Origin: Fen-999 sp041480065
GTDB taxonomy: Bacteria; Pseudomonadota; Gammaproteobacteria; Burkholderiales; Rhodocyclaceae
Direction: 5' to 3'
Length of the DNA: 64,000 nucleotides
Assembly (NCBI GenBank): GCA_041480065.1
Contig: JBGOZF010000003.1
Coordinates: 1-64,000 of the forward strand
Part shown: in pieces, positions 24,891-33,592 of the stretch
How the letters are laid out: every line of letters starts with the position of its first letter
Position numbering within the stretch: the stretch's first letter is position 1
The notes under the pieces: generated by a model
Seen by the model: the letters and a program-made list of their open reading frames with translations, nothing else
Database searches by the model: none
What the model was told of the DNA's origin: nothing
Program-made: the position numbers and the translations under genes

Positions 24891-27557
24891 ATGCCCTTCC
24901 CGGCCGACGCGCTTGGCTGCTCGCGCCATCTCCAGCAGTTGTTCCACGCGCGCCCCTCGCTGTCGGCCGAGACTGCGGCGCAACTCGATCGCCCGCTCAG
25001 CCGGGAGGAACTTGCCGGCTGGCTCGCAGCCGAGCCGCCCCTGACCGACGCCACCCTCAAGCCGGCCTTGAGACGGCTCAAGCGGCGGGCCTTCGCCCGC
25101 GTATGCAGCCGCGACCTTGCTGCCCACGCCAATTTGGCGGAAATCACCGAGGCCATGACGCTGATCGCCGACGTGGCCGTCATGACCGCAGCCGCCGTAC
25201 TGCACGAGAGCCTCGCCGTCCGCTATGGAACACCAAAGAACGACCGCGGCGAACCGCAGCAACTGATCGTGGTCGGCATGGGCAAACTCGGCGGCCGCGA
25301 GCTCAACGTCTCGTCCGACATCGACCTGATCTTCGTCTACCCGGAGGACGGCGAGACCGACGGCGAGCGGCCGATCTCCAACTTCGAGTTCTTCACCCGC
25401 CTGGGCCGGCAACTGATCTCCGCGATAGCCGACATCACCGGCGACGGCCAGGTCTTTCGCGTGGATATGCGGCTGCGGCCCGACGGCGAGTCCGGGCCGC
25501 TGGCCTGTTCCTTTGAAATGCTTGAGAACTACTTCTACACTCAGGGCCGCGAATGGGAGCGTTACGCCTGGATCAAGGCCAGAGCCCTGACCGGCGATCG
25601 GCTCGACGATCTCGAAGCCATCCGCCAGCCGTTCGTATTTCGCAAGTACCTCGATTTCGGCGCCATCAACGCGATGCGCGAACTGCACGCGCAGATCCGC
25701 CGCGAAGTCACCAGGAAAGACATGGCCGACGACGTCAAGCTCGGTCCCGGCGGCATCCGCGAAATCGAGTTCATCGCCCAGGTGTTCCAACTGATCCGCG
25801 GCGGCCGCGACCGCGCCTTGCAGATCAAGCCGACGCTCCAGGTGCTGCAACTGCTGGTCGAGCGCGGCCAGGTCTCCCTGGATGCGGCCGCGGAGTTAAC
25901 CACGGCCTACGACTTCCTGCGCCGGCTAGAACATCGCCTGCAATACCTCGACAACGCGCAGACACACAGGCTCCCCGGCAACGCCGACGACCGTGCCCTG
26001 ATCGCCCGCGCAATGGGCTTTGCGTCCTTCGAAGCGCTCGCAGCCGAGCTCGACGACCACCGTCAGAACGTCTCCGAGCACTTCGAATCGGTGTTCGCGG
26101 ACCGCAACGGCGCCGGTCATGAACTCGACGCCGTCTGGCAGGGCTCGGCCGAAAACAGCCAGGCCGGCGAACTCGCCCGCCTCGGCTTCAAGGATGGCGC
26201 GGCTGCCTGCGAACGCCTGACCGGCATCCGCTCGGGCGCGCGCTACAAACAATTGTCCGAAACGACGCGCGGACTTTTCGATGCGCTGGTGCCGCGCCTG
26301 ATCGAAACGGCCGCCGCCCTGCCCGACCCGGACGCAACCTTGTCGCGCGGTCTCGACCTCATGGAAACGGTTTCGCGCCGGGCCGTCTACTTGGCGCTAT
26401 TGCAGGAATATCCCCAGGCGCTGGGCAAGGTCGCCCAGATCGTCGGCAGTTCGAGCTGGGCCGCGGGCTACCTCAACCGCCACCCGGTGCTGCTCGACGA
26501 GCTGCTCGACGCGCGCATGCTCGAAACCGTCCCCGACTGGCCTGCCTTCCGCAGCCAGTTGCAGCAGACCCTCGACGACGTCGAACCGGACACCGAGCGC
26601 CAGATGGACCTGATGCGCGAGGCGCACCACGCTCAGGTCTTCCGGCTGCTGACCCAGGACCTGGCCGGCCTGCTGACGGTCGAGCGCCTCTCGGACCATC
26701 TGTCCGAACTGGCCGACATCATGGTCGATTTCGCGCTGCGCCTGGCTTGGCGCAAGCTGCTGAAGCGTCATGTCGACACACCGAGCTTCGCCGTCATCAG
26801 CTATGGCAAGCTGGGCGGCAAGGAACTCGGCTACGCCTCCGACCTCGACCTCGTTTTCCTGTTCGACGACCCGGCGCCCGAGGCGGCGGAAATCTACGCG
26901 CGCCTCGGTACTCGTCTCAATACCTGGCTCTCCGCCCAGACCTCGGCCGGCCAATTGTTCGAGACCGACCTGCGCCTGCGCCCCAACGGCGATGCCGGCC
27001 TCGTGGTCACACCGGTGGCCGCCTTCCGCCAGTACCAGATCGAAGCTGCCTGGCCCTGGGAACACCAGGCGCTCACCCGCGCCCGCTTCACCGCCGGCGA
27101 TGCCGCGGTCGGCGAGTCTTTCGCCCGGATCAGGCGCGAAGTGCTCTGCCAGCGACGCGATCCCGCCAAGCTACGCGAGGAAGTGCTGGCCATGCGCCAG
27201 AAGATGTATGCTGCCCATGCCGGCAAGAGCGCTCATTTGCGTGAAAGTTTCGACCTCAAGCACGATCCCGGCGGCCTGATCGACGTCGAGTTCATCGTCC
27301 AGACGCTGGTGCTCGGCAATGCCTGGCAGCACCAGGAACTCACCGCCAATCGCGGCAACATCGCGCTCCTGAAGATGGCCGCCGAGGCGAACCTGATCCC
27401 CGCCGATCTCGCCGACGCCGTGCGCAACGCCTACCGCGACTACCGGCGCATGCAGCACGCCCTGCGCCTCAACAACCAGAAGAGCCGCGTCGATCCCGCG
27501 CTCGTCGCCGACAAGGTGGCGGCAGTGCGGGAACTGTGGCGTCATGTGTTTGGATAG
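24891..27557 (+). CDS. glnE: Bifunctional glutamine-synthetase adenylyltransferase/deadenylase
   Basis: An 888-aa protein. Two nucleotidyltransferase cores are visible. The N-terminal one, GMGKLGGRELNVSSDIDLIF, removes AMP by phosphorolysis. The C-terminal one, YGKLGGKELGYASDLDLVFL, adds AMP to glutamine synthetase. Each is followed by a helical GlnD_UR_UTase-like domain. The enzyme sets glutamine synthetase activity according to nitrogen status through PII. Length is slightly short but complete. Element E follows the stop by 10 bp. Confidence 0.97.
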   Translation: MPFPADALGCSRHLQQLFHARPSLSAETAAQLDRPLSREELAGWLAAEPPLTDATLKPALRRLKRRAFARVCSRDLAAHANLAEITEAMTLIADVAVMTAAAVLHESLAVRYGTPKNDRGEPQQLIVVGMGKLGGRELNVSSDIDLIFVYPEDGETDGERPISNFEFFTRLGRQLISAIADITGDGQVFRVDMRLRPDGESGPLACSFEMLENYFYTQGREWERYAWIKARALTGDRLDDLEAIRQPFVFRKYLDFGAINAMRELHAQIRREVTRKDMADDVKLGPGGIREIEFIAQVFQLIRGGRDRALQIKPTLQVLQLLVERGQVSLDAAAELTTAYDFLRRLEHRLQYLDNAQTHRLPGNADDRALIARAMGFASFEALAAELDDHRQNVSEHFESVFADRNGAGHELDAVWQGSAENSQAGELARLGFKDGAAACERLTGIRSGARYKQLSETTRGLFDALVPRLIETAAALPDPDATLSRGLDLMETVSRRAVYLALLQEYPQALGKVAQIVGSSSWAAGYLNRHPVLLDELLDARMLETVPDWPAFRSQLQQTLDDVEPDTERQMDLMREAHHAQVFRLLTQDLAGLLTVERLSDHLSELADIMVDFALRLAWRKLLKRHVDTPSFAVISYGKLGGKELGYASDLDLVFLFDDPAPEAAEIYARLGTRLNTWLSAQTSAGQLFETDLRLRPNGDAGLVVTPVAAFRQYQIEAAWPWEHQALTRARFTAGDAAVGESFARIRREVLCQRRDPAKLREEVLAMRQKMYAAHAGKSAHLRESFDLKHDPGGLIDVEFIVQTLVLGNAWQHQELTANRGNIALLKMAAEANLIPADLADAVRNAYRDYRRMQHALRLNNQKSRVDPALVADKVAAVRELWRHVFG

Positions 27558-27567
27558 AAGACCTTTT

Positions 27568-27659
27568 CACCGCAAAGGACGCGAAGGACGCAAAGGAAAG
27601 TCAAAATCAAAATCTTGTTCCTTTTGCCTCCCTTTGCGTCCTTGGCGTCCTTTGCGGTA
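27568..27659. repeat. Inverted-repeat element E (CACCGCAAAGGACGC type)
   Basis: The left arm CACCGCAAAGGACGCGAAGG (27568-27587, continuing to 27600) mirrors the right arm CTTTGCGTCCTTGGCG then TCCTTTGCGG (27632-27657). About 30 bases lie between. It fills the co-directional gap between glnE and argJ. CCTTTTC occurs on both outer sides (27562-27568 and 27664-27670), a possible short duplication, weaker than that of element B. Confidence 0.78.
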
Positions 27660-27685
27660 GATGCCTTTTCTTGTGGAGATTCCTC

Positions 27686-28909
27686 ATGCCAGTCAACTAC
27701 GCAACCCCTGCCCCCGACCAGCTATTCCCCATTGCCGGCGTTCGCCTCGGCGTCACGGAAGCCAACATTCGCAAGGCCGACCGCCGGGATCTGACGCTGA
27801 TCGAACTGGCTGCCGGCAGCCGGGTCGCGGGCGTGTTCACCCAGAACCGTTTCTGCGCCGCGCCGGTCCAGGTCTGCAAGCAGCATCTGGCCGGAAATGA
27901 AATCCGCGCGCTGGTCATCAACACCGGCATCGCCAACGCCGGCACCGGCGAACCCGGCCTGCAGGCGGCCCGGCTCACCTGCCAGGCCGCGGCGCGCATA
28001 CTCGATGTCTCCGCCTCCCAGGTGCTGCCCTTCTCCACCGGCGTAATCATGGAGCCGCTGCCGGTCGAACGCATCGTCGCCGGCCTGCCGGGCTGCCTGT
28101 CATCGTTGAAAGCCGACGGCTGGTTCGACGCCGCCCACGCCATCATGACCACCGATACGGTCGCCAAGGCCGCCTCCGTCCGCACGACCATCGCCGGCCA
28201 GCCGGTGACCGTGACCGGCATTGCCAAGGGCGCTGGAATGATCAAGCCCAACATGGCGACCATGCTCGGCTTCGTCGCCACCGACGCCATCATCAGCCAG
28301 GCCATGCTCGAGCGGCTTGTCAAGGAAGTCGCCGACGAATCATTCAACTGCATCACGGTCGACGGCGACACTTCGACCAACGATTCCTTCGTTCTCATCG
28401 CCACCGGCAAGAGCCGGGCGCGCTTCGAGGCCATCGACGCGCCGCACTGGAACGAACTCAAGGCCGCCGTCACCGACGTCGCCCGGCAATTGGCCCAGGC
28501 CATCGTGCGCGATGGCGAGGGCGCCACCAAGTTCATCGAGATCGCCGTCGGCGGCGCCCACTCGAAGGAGGAAGCCAAGGCCGTCGGCTACGCCATCGCC
28601 CATTCGCCGCTGGTCAAGACCGCCTTCTTCGCCTCGGACCCTAACCTCGGCCGCATCCTCGGCGCGATCGGAAACGCCGGCATTGCCGATCTCGACGTGG
28701 CCCGGGTAAAGCTCTGGCTTGGCGACATACTGGTCTCGGAGAACGGCGGTCGCGCCGCCAGCTACCAGGAGGAAGACGGCGCCAGCGCGATGAAGCCCGC
28801 CGAAATCCTGGTGCGTGTCGACCTGGGCCGCGGCGCCGCCGGCGCGAAAGTGTGGACCTGCGACTTCTCCTACGACTACGTCAAGATCAACGCCGACTAC
28901 CGAAGTTAG
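27686..28909 (+). CDS. argJ: Bifunctional glutamate N-acetyltransferase / amino-acid N-acetyltransferase
   Basis: A 407-aa protein. The start at 27686 has GGAG 7 bases upstream. Longer versions of the frame only translate the repeat arm and are rejected. Motifs of ArgJ: AGVFTQNRFCAAPV, NTGIANAGTG, STGVIMEPLP, and the autocleavage site KPNMATMLGF, whose Thr becomes the N-terminal nucleophile of the beta chain. It recycles the acetyl group between N-acetylornithine and glutamate in arginine synthesis. argC at 46.9 kb belongs to the same pathway. Confidence 0.97.
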   Translation: MPVNYATPAPDQLFPIAGVRLGVTEANIRKADRRDLTLIELAAGSRVAGVFTQNRFCAAPVQVCKQHLAGNEIRALVINTGIANAGTGEPGLQAARLTCQAAARILDVSASQVLPFSTGVIMEPLPVERIVAGLPGCLSSLKADGWFDAAHAIMTTDTVAKAASVRTTIAGQPVTVTGIAKGAGMIKPNMATMLGFVATDAIISQAMLERLVKEVADESFNCITVDGDTSTNDSFVLIATGKSRARFEAIDAPHWNELKAAVTDVARQLAQAIVRDGEGATKFIEIAVGGAHSKEEAKAVGYAIAHSPLVKTAFFASDPNLGRILGAIGNAGIADLDVARVKLWLGDILVSENGGRAASYQEEDGASAMKPAEILVRVDLGRGAAGAKVWTCDFSYDYVKINADYRS

Positions 28910-29088
28910 CAAGACAGCGCGTCCGGCACAGTCCGATACGATCCACCAAGCCCGCATCAACGATGAAGAAGCCGGCTGCCAGCGTGTGGCCATGTGCCAA
29001 GGAGTGTGCGCGGTGTTGTCTTGCAACAGGCCAAGAAAAGGGATCAGGGAACCCTGGCCCTTCTCTGTTGGTTGATGCTCAGCCGAAT

Positions 29089-29508
29089 CTATTTTGCGGC
29101 GCGCGCGGCTGCTTTCTTGAGATCGGCGCAAAGGGGCTCCCCCTTCGCTGGGCAGGCAGTCGTCGCCAGCTCAACGATCCGAGTCAGATCGTCGGTATTC
29201 AGCGTAGTGTCGATATGGTGCAGGACGTAAGCCTTTAGCCGCGGATGGCGCTTAATCAAATCTGCAAGCTGCGGCAGTGTCTGCCATTTGTCGACTAGCA
29301 GGCGGGCAACCCCCTCGGAATTGCCCTCGGCGATGCTGCCATCGTCGCAATGGCCAAACTTCCGGAAGTTGTTGTCGATGTCGCCCCAGTTGTCGAGATG
29401 ATCGACCGCGGCGTCCGCTGCTTCGGCGTCCTTCGGGGTGCAGGTTCGGGCTTGCGCAGTAGCAGCGACCGTAAAGGCCAGCAGCCAAGCAATCAGAAGC
29501 GATTTCAT
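29089..29508 (-). CDS. Periplasmic protein, candidate immunity protein for the adjacent L,D-transpeptidase-like effector
   Basis: A 139-aa protein. Signal peptide MKSLLIAWLLAFTVAATAQA precedes a small acidic helical domain with four cysteines (RTCTP, GHCDDGS, TACPAK, LCADL) and the segment DGSIAEGNSEGVARLLVDKW. No enzyme motif is visible. Its ATG overlaps the stop of the upstream gene (29505-29508), so the two are made together. A cytoplasm-made toxin acting on peptidoglycan plus a coupled periplasmic partner is the usual layout of type VI effector-immunity pairs. The immunity role is inferred from that layout. Confidence 0.55.
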   Translation of the reverse strand: MKSLLIAWLLAFTVAATAQARTCTPKDAEAADAAVDHLDNWGDIDNNFRKFGHCDDGSIAEGNSEGVARLLVDKWQTLPQLADLIKRHPRLKAYVLHHIDTTLNTDDLTRIVELATTACPAKGEPLCADLKKAAARAAK

Positions 29509-29969
29509 TGCGCCTGTGCTCCTTGCAAGGGCCGATTCCGATGGCGCTGCGTCGCTGTCCTCGCCGCCGGGGCGCTGTTGTGTGAGACCTCGATTGTGGT
29601 CAGGGGCGATGTTCGGGCATGACTGGCGATGGCAGCCATGGCCTCGTCGGTAGTGCGAATGCAGCCCATCGTGGCATGCAGCGGACCTGGCTGATGGCGA
29701 GCGTTCGCGCGGCCGGAGTGCACGCCGATTCCGGGATGACCGGCGACGTTGAACCTAACGATGCCATGACTGCCATACGGACCATTGGGGTCCGCGCGGT
29801 GCTGGTGTGGCGTCGTCGTGTCCTGGATGTTGTAGGTGCCGTTGTTCACGTGGTTGAGCGTCGCGTGGCTGTCCACGTTGTTGTACGCAGCCCAAGTGCC
29901 CACGGTCCTGCCGTTGTTGTCTACCAGCGAGATCTGATGACTGTTGCCGTTGAAGGTCAATCGCGACAT
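29505..29969 (-). CDS. L,D-transpeptidase-like protein, probable T6SS peptidoglycan effector (Tlde1/DUF2778-like)
   Basis: A 154-aa protein without signal peptide. The fold pattern FNGNSHQISLVD (first strands), NNGTYNI, GSHGIVRFN, then GIGVHSGRAN (His84) and HATMGCIRTTDEAM (Cys103) is the His...(S/T)xGC(I/V)R signature of YkuD-type L,D-transpeptidase and Tlde1-like enzymes. Such enzymes cut or exchange D-amino acids in peptidoglycan stems. Absence of an export signal means it needs another route, such as the type VI system, and a VgrG fragment lies at the left end of this window. A clear AAAGGGAACC ribosome site precedes the ATG. The C-terminal 30 residues are basic and low-complexity. Confidence 0.6.
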   Translation of the reverse strand: MSRLTFNGNSHQISLVDNNGRTVGTWAAYNNVDSHATLNHVNNGTYNIQDTTTPHQHRADPNGPYGSHGIVRFNVAGHPGIGVHSGRANARHQPGPLHATMGCIRTTDEAMAAIASHARTSPLTTIEVSHNSAPAARTATQRHRNRPLQGAQAQ

Positions 29970-30126
29970 GGTTCCCTTTCTGTGGCCGCTTCGCGGTATG
30001 ACGAATAGTTGCTGATGCTAGCATGAGAGCGCTGCGAACAGCAACCCACCGAAAGTCCTATGAGTTGGCCAACCTACCATGGCGTCGCGGTCGGGCAGGT
30101 AGCGCGAAACGGGCAGGAGGATGTAT

Positions 30127-30297
30127 GTGTGCGACGCCGATTACCCGGACTGCGCGAGATATGCCAAACACCTTGAGTCAATTCCATTGCCCGTCTGGCG
30201 GTGGCCCTTCACAACGCATAACAGCAGGATGCCGGAACAGACCATGCAGGCTGCGCCAGTTACCGACTCAGGGAGGTCGTTACGGCTCCCAGCGTGA
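30127..30297 (+). CDS. Possible small ORF, 56 aa
   Basis: GTG at 30127 follows AGGAGG by 6 bases, an ideal ribosome site. An ATG in the same frame at 30121 abuts it. The product would read MCDADYPDCARYAKHLESIP then LPVWRWPFTTHN, with no membrane segment. Its 3' end overlaps the antisense small ORF at 30260-30382. No family is recognised, and translation is uncertain. Confidence 0.3.
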   Translation: MCDADYPDCARYAKHLESIPLPVWRWPFTTHNSRMPEQTMQAAPVTDSGRSLRLPA

Positions 30298-30382
30298 TCA
30301 TGCCGATCGTCGCGATGCTGGCGCCGATGAGCAACCAAGGCTTGTTGCGGCCAGCCGAAATTGACTCGATATTTCCAATCAT
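30260..30382 (-). CDS. Possible small single-span membrane protein, 40 aa
   Basis: The ATG at 30382 follows GAGGAACGC. The product starts MIGNIESISAGRNKPW, then a hydrophobic stretch LLIGASIATIGMITLGAV, then TTSLSR. It is a plausible one-helix membrane peptide. It lies about 290 bp upstream of, and co-directional with, the L,D-transpeptidase-like effector. Its role is unknown. Confidence 0.4.
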   Translation of the reverse strand: MIGNIESISAGRNKPWLLIGASIATIGMITLGAVTTSLSR

Positions 30383-31058
30383 GATGCGTTCCTCGTTTCA
30401 GTTAACTTCCAAAGTTGACGTGCGGATCTTGCGGAACGTGACCGGTCGTTTCCCGGCAGCGCGCCCCGGCGCAGTGATGCTGCATGAATAGGGTTTCACG
30501 CTACTACGCCGCTACGTCAGAGCAATGTGTCCGCGCATGACGACAACGTGGTCCGCGCGGAGTGAACGAACCGGAAGCCCATTGCACCTTCGCGCCGTCG
30601 CGGCTGATCCGCACCGAGATAACCACAATAGTTGGCCTGATGGTCAAGGCCGAGATCGACTGGCCGATTCCGGAATCAAGTACGGCCGAAGACACGCGAC
30701 CTGAGGAAAGGCAAAAGTTCCCGCGCGGTCAAGTACTTAACCCCGCCGAACCCGGGGCGGCGGTTGGATAACTGCATGAAGAATCAGGGCCTTGGGCTTG
30801 TAACAATTTCATTGCGGATGGGGGCATGTAGTGCCGCCCCGCAGCGCAATGACTATATGTAGTGCGCATTCCCGGGTGCTATTCTGATTCAACGTCTGTA
30901 GCCCACGGTTGCGTGGGTCCCCACGCCAAGGCTATTCTGGGTCAGTGGCAGATACGCCAGCGAGAGAAAGCGGGTAGAAGAGTGGGTACAGTGAGCCAAT
31001 TCCTTGCCGCACTTCATTTAGTAGTGCGCCCTGGCGCCCCTTAGCGCCGACTGCCGAA

Positions 31059-32081
31059 GTGTTCCAGATCCTGTCGAGAATATTCTCGCGCTCGGACGGC
31101 CCTGATGACTCGGCCGAGGAGCGCGTGATTCATGGCGCGGTGGAAGCCATCGTTGTCGGCACCGATCCGCGGCTGAGATTTGTTCCCGACTATGAGAAGA
31201 AGTTGGCGACACCGGCCATGACGTCGATAAATCATGTCCGCCGGATGGCCGATAATCTTCGATCGTCCGCGTCGCTGAGCCCGGAAAGCTATGCGTCCGA
31301 TCCTCGCGTTCACCTTCTCTTCGGGTCGGTCGAGTCGATGAAACAGATCGTCGGTCGAGATGCCGCGTTCAGGGCATTTACGCGCGACGTTCACAACGCA
31401 TCGATTCAAGATGCGTTTGGATTGCTGACGGCAGAGCGGCAGGTCAAGCATGTGCTCGGCATGGGCCTGATGGGCGAGACGATCCAGCGCGATGTCGCCA
31501 AGACCGTGCTTGTGTTCTCGGATCATCGCTTGCGCGCCCTGGCCGCGTCCGAAAGAGACACGCTTCGCCTGATCAAGATCGGAGCCTTTCGGCAGTTGGT
31601 CGAGCTGGCACGGATAAGACTCGCCAGGGCAAGGCTGGGCTCGCCGATCGCTGAGGCGGCGCGCATCGCCGGTCAAGAGCGCCGGCAAGGGCCACCCAGG
31701 ATCCGGAACGAGGATTTCCCACCGTTCGACAGTCCGTCTGGAGAATCCGGCGCATCGGATGCCGGCACCTCCGGTCTCGAGGAGATCGACGAGCGCCTGA
31801 CCCGCCTGGGTCCCACGGCGCTAAGCCTGCGCGACTACCTCGACATCGTGGCGGATGTGTTGAGCCATCCGCAGGACCACCTTCGGCAAGTGCCGTTTTC
31901 CGCCGTGGTCGATCGAATGGGCACCCTGGTTGAGCGCGCCGATGAAACGGCGCCGGATTCGGATCGCGTATTGCTGTGGGAAATCGTCCATACGGACAGG
32001 AAGAACCCGGTTACGACGGTGATGGTCCGGCTGAGGAGCGGCGATTTTCCGCCAAGCGCGCGGCCCACTGAATTCGTTTGA
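31059..32081 (+). CDS. Conserved-looking protein of unknown function, 340 aa
   Basis: The GTG at 31059 opens the frame (MFQILSRIFSRSDGPDDSAE). Residues about 20-190 are a compact helical region with GTDPRLRFVPDYEKKLA, SDPRVHLLFGSVESMKQIVG and KTVLVFSDHRLRALAASERD. A Ser/Gly-rich linker (about 215-245) separates a C-terminal domain with LRDYLDIVADVLSHPQDHL. No signal peptide, membrane helix or catalytic motif stands out, and I do not recognise a family. Codon use matches the genome, so it is likely a real gene. It is alone between the gene-poor stretch and a convergent phosphatase gene. Confidence 0.75.
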   Translation: MFQILSRIFSRSDGPDDSAEERVIHGAVEAIVVGTDPRLRFVPDYEKKLATPAMTSINHVRRMADNLRSSASLSPESYASDPRVHLLFGSVESMKQIVGRDAAFRAFTRDVHNASIQDAFGLLTAERQVKHVLGMGLMGETIQRDVAKTVLVFSDHRLRALAASERDTLRLIKIGAFRQLVELARIRLARARLGSPIAEAARIAGQERRQGPPRIRNEDFPPFDSPSGESGASDAGTSGLEEIDERLTRLGPTALSLRDYLDIVADVLSHPQDHLRQVPFSAVVDRMGTLVERADETAPDSDRVLLWEIVHTDRKNPVTTVMVRLRSGDFPPSARPTEFV

Positions 32082-32114
32082 CGAAAGACTCCGGCTCGAT
32101 CCCACTGGAGCAGT

Positions 32115-32972
32115 TCAATCCCGAATTCCCGAAATGACGGGCAGGCACTGTCCGCTGCCGGCATCCAGCGTTTCGCCCTCCACGTCGAACTCGGTCCAGG
32201 TGTAGCGCTCGCCATCGATGTCGATGCGCAGGAAGCCCCAGCGGCCGGCGACCGTCTTGCCGTGCGGCGACTTCCTGACTGGCGGGTAGAGCGACGCGCC
32301 ACCGTTGCCGGCCACGAACGAGCGGGTGCCGTGCGCATCCGGTTCGCCGGCCTTGTTCAGCGGCTCGATCGCCTCGTAGTGGTGATCGTGACCGTGCAAC
32401 GTGAAGGCCGCGACACCGGCCAGACCCTCCCACAAGGGCGCCATCGCTTTGTCGTCACCATGCCAACCGGATGACCAGCGCGGGCGGTGCCAGGCCGCGA
32501 TGACGCAGCTTCCCGCAGCCTGCTTGACCCGCGTATCCAGCCAGCGGATCTGCGCGCGCCATGCCTCGCCGCGCAACTCGCTGTCGAGCAGCCAGAGCTG
32601 CCAGTGGCCGCCGAGCGCGGCGACACGCGGCAACGGATCCGGGAACAGGGCGCGGAATCCGCGCGCCCAGTGATCGTCCCAGTCGTGATTGCCAGGCACC
32701 GCCAAGCGCTTGGCGAACATACCGAAGTACGGTTCGTGGCATTTGGCGAGGTTCTCGGGCGTCGCCTTCGGATAGGCGAGATCGCCCACCTCGACCAGCC
32801 AGCCACGTTGCCAGTCGGGTTGCGCACGGATCGCGGCGGATACCGCCGCCGCTCCCGCCGTCGCGCAGTCGCCGGTATCGCCGATGACGAACAAGGCGAT
32901 CGACTCGGCGGCAGCCGGATTGGCAAACGCGGCCACACCCAGGGCCAGCGCACAGCGCAACACAGTGGCCAT
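32115..32972 (-). CDS. Periplasmic metallophosphoesterase (purple-acid-phosphatase-like)
   Basis: A 285-aa protein. The ATG at 32972 gives signal peptide MATVLRCALALGVAAFANP with an AAA cleavage region. The frame is open further upstream but reads as antisense of the methyltransferase. Calcineurin-like metal motifs are in order: IGDTGD, VEVGDLAYP, GNHDWDDH, AAWHRPRW and LHGHDHHYE. It should hydrolyse phosphomonoesters or diesters in the periplasm using two metal ions. It starts 2 bp after the methyltransferase stop, so the two are co-transcribed with apaG. Confidence 0.9.
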   Translation of the reverse strand: MATVLRCALALGVAAFANPAAAESIALFVIGDTGDCATAGAAAVSAAIRAQPDWQRGWLVEVGDLAYPKATPENLAKCHEPYFGMFAKRLAVPGNHDWDDHWARGFRALFPDPLPRVAALGGHWQLWLLDSELRGEAWRAQIRWLDTRVKQAAGSCVIAAWHRPRWSSGWHGDDKAMAPLWEGLAGVAAFTLHGHDHHYEAIEPLNKAGEPDAHGTRSFVAGNGGASLYPPVRKSPHGKTVAGRWGFLRIDIDGERYTWTEFDVEGETLDAGSGQCLPVISGIRD

Positions 32973-32974
32973 CT

Positions 32975-33592
32975 TCACTCCGACGCACCCCGTTCGCCGG
33001 ATTTCCGGAGCCGGATCAGCCGGAACCATCCCCCCGCGAGCACCGGCTCGTCGGCATGCCGTTGGAGCGAAGGCGCGTGGCGCAGCGCGTCCTCGAAGAC
33101 GACATCGAGACGGGTCGCCACATGCCGCAGCACGGGATTCAGTGCGCGTTTCCACCGCCCCGGCTCACCGGCGCGCAGGAACTTGTCGAACACCAGCAAG
33201 GTGCCGCCCGGCCTGACCACCCGCGCGGCCTCGGCCAGGCAGCGGCCGGGATGCGGCACGACCGCCAGGATCAGGTGCAGAACCGCCGCGTCGAAGCTGT
33301 GGTCGGCGAATGGCATGGCCTGGGCGTCGCCCTCGACGAAACAGATCGGCGCCGGCGATGGCCGGCGTTGTGCCCGCCGCAGCATGGCTCGTGTCAAATC
33401 CAGGCCGGTATAGCGGTGATGGGTCGGCAGGTGAGGTATGTCGAGGCCGGTGCCGACGCCGACCAGAAGCACATCGCCGGCCGGAGGCGCGCCCAGCGCT
33501 GCCAGGCTGCGCCGCCGCGGTCCGCGCGTGGCGGCGGTGAGAAACGCGTCATAGAACGGCGCGATCAGCGTATAGCTTCGACGCAGGATCAG
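32975..33592 (-). CDS. Class I SAM-dependent methyltransferase
   Basis: About 205 aa. SAM motif VLLVGVGTGLDIPHLP, acidic YTGLDLT, GDAQAMPFADHSFDAAV and HPGRCLAEAARVVRPGG follow the order of UbiE/ubiquinone-type methyltransferases. The start is uncertain. No ATG exists in frame near homologous sequence LRRSYTLIAPFYD. The coordinate uses a CTG at 33592 overlapping the apaG stop, and a TTG at 33712 would extend into apaG. The substrate is unknown. Confidence 0.82.
   Translation of the reverse strand: MILRRSYTLIAPFYDAFLTAATRGPRRRSLAALGAPPAGDVLLVGVGTGLDIPHLPTHHRYTGLDLTRAMLRRAQRRPSPAPICFVEGDAQAMPFADHSFDAAVLHLILAVVPHPGRCLAEAARVVRPGGTLLVFDKFLRAGEPGRWKRALNPVLRHVATRLDVVFEDALRHAPSLQRHADEPVLAGGWFRLIRLRKSGERGASE

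Larger units (their letters stand above)
29970..31058. other. Gene-poor accessory stretch of about 1.1 kb
   Basis: No full-size gene is visible. The stretch holds two possible small ORFs (30127-30297 plus, 30260-30382 minus). It also holds a fragment at 30562-30771 (GTG start, reading RLIRTEITTIVGLMVKAEID) that may be the remnant of a larger gene, and a hairpin GCGTGGG-TC-CCCACGC near 30911-30926. Base composition and codon pattern are unlike the core genes on either side. Between 30780 and 31058 I see nothing else identifiable. Confidence 0.5.

Noticed and set aside
20994..25850. A 1618-codon minus-strand frame
   Set aside because: The part upstream of 24839 is antisense to glnE. The membrane helix typical of YhdP begins right after the ATG at 24839.
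27536..27685. N-terminal extension of ArgJ reading FTAKDAKDAKE
   Set aside because: It translates repeat element E. The ribosome site and family start support 27686.
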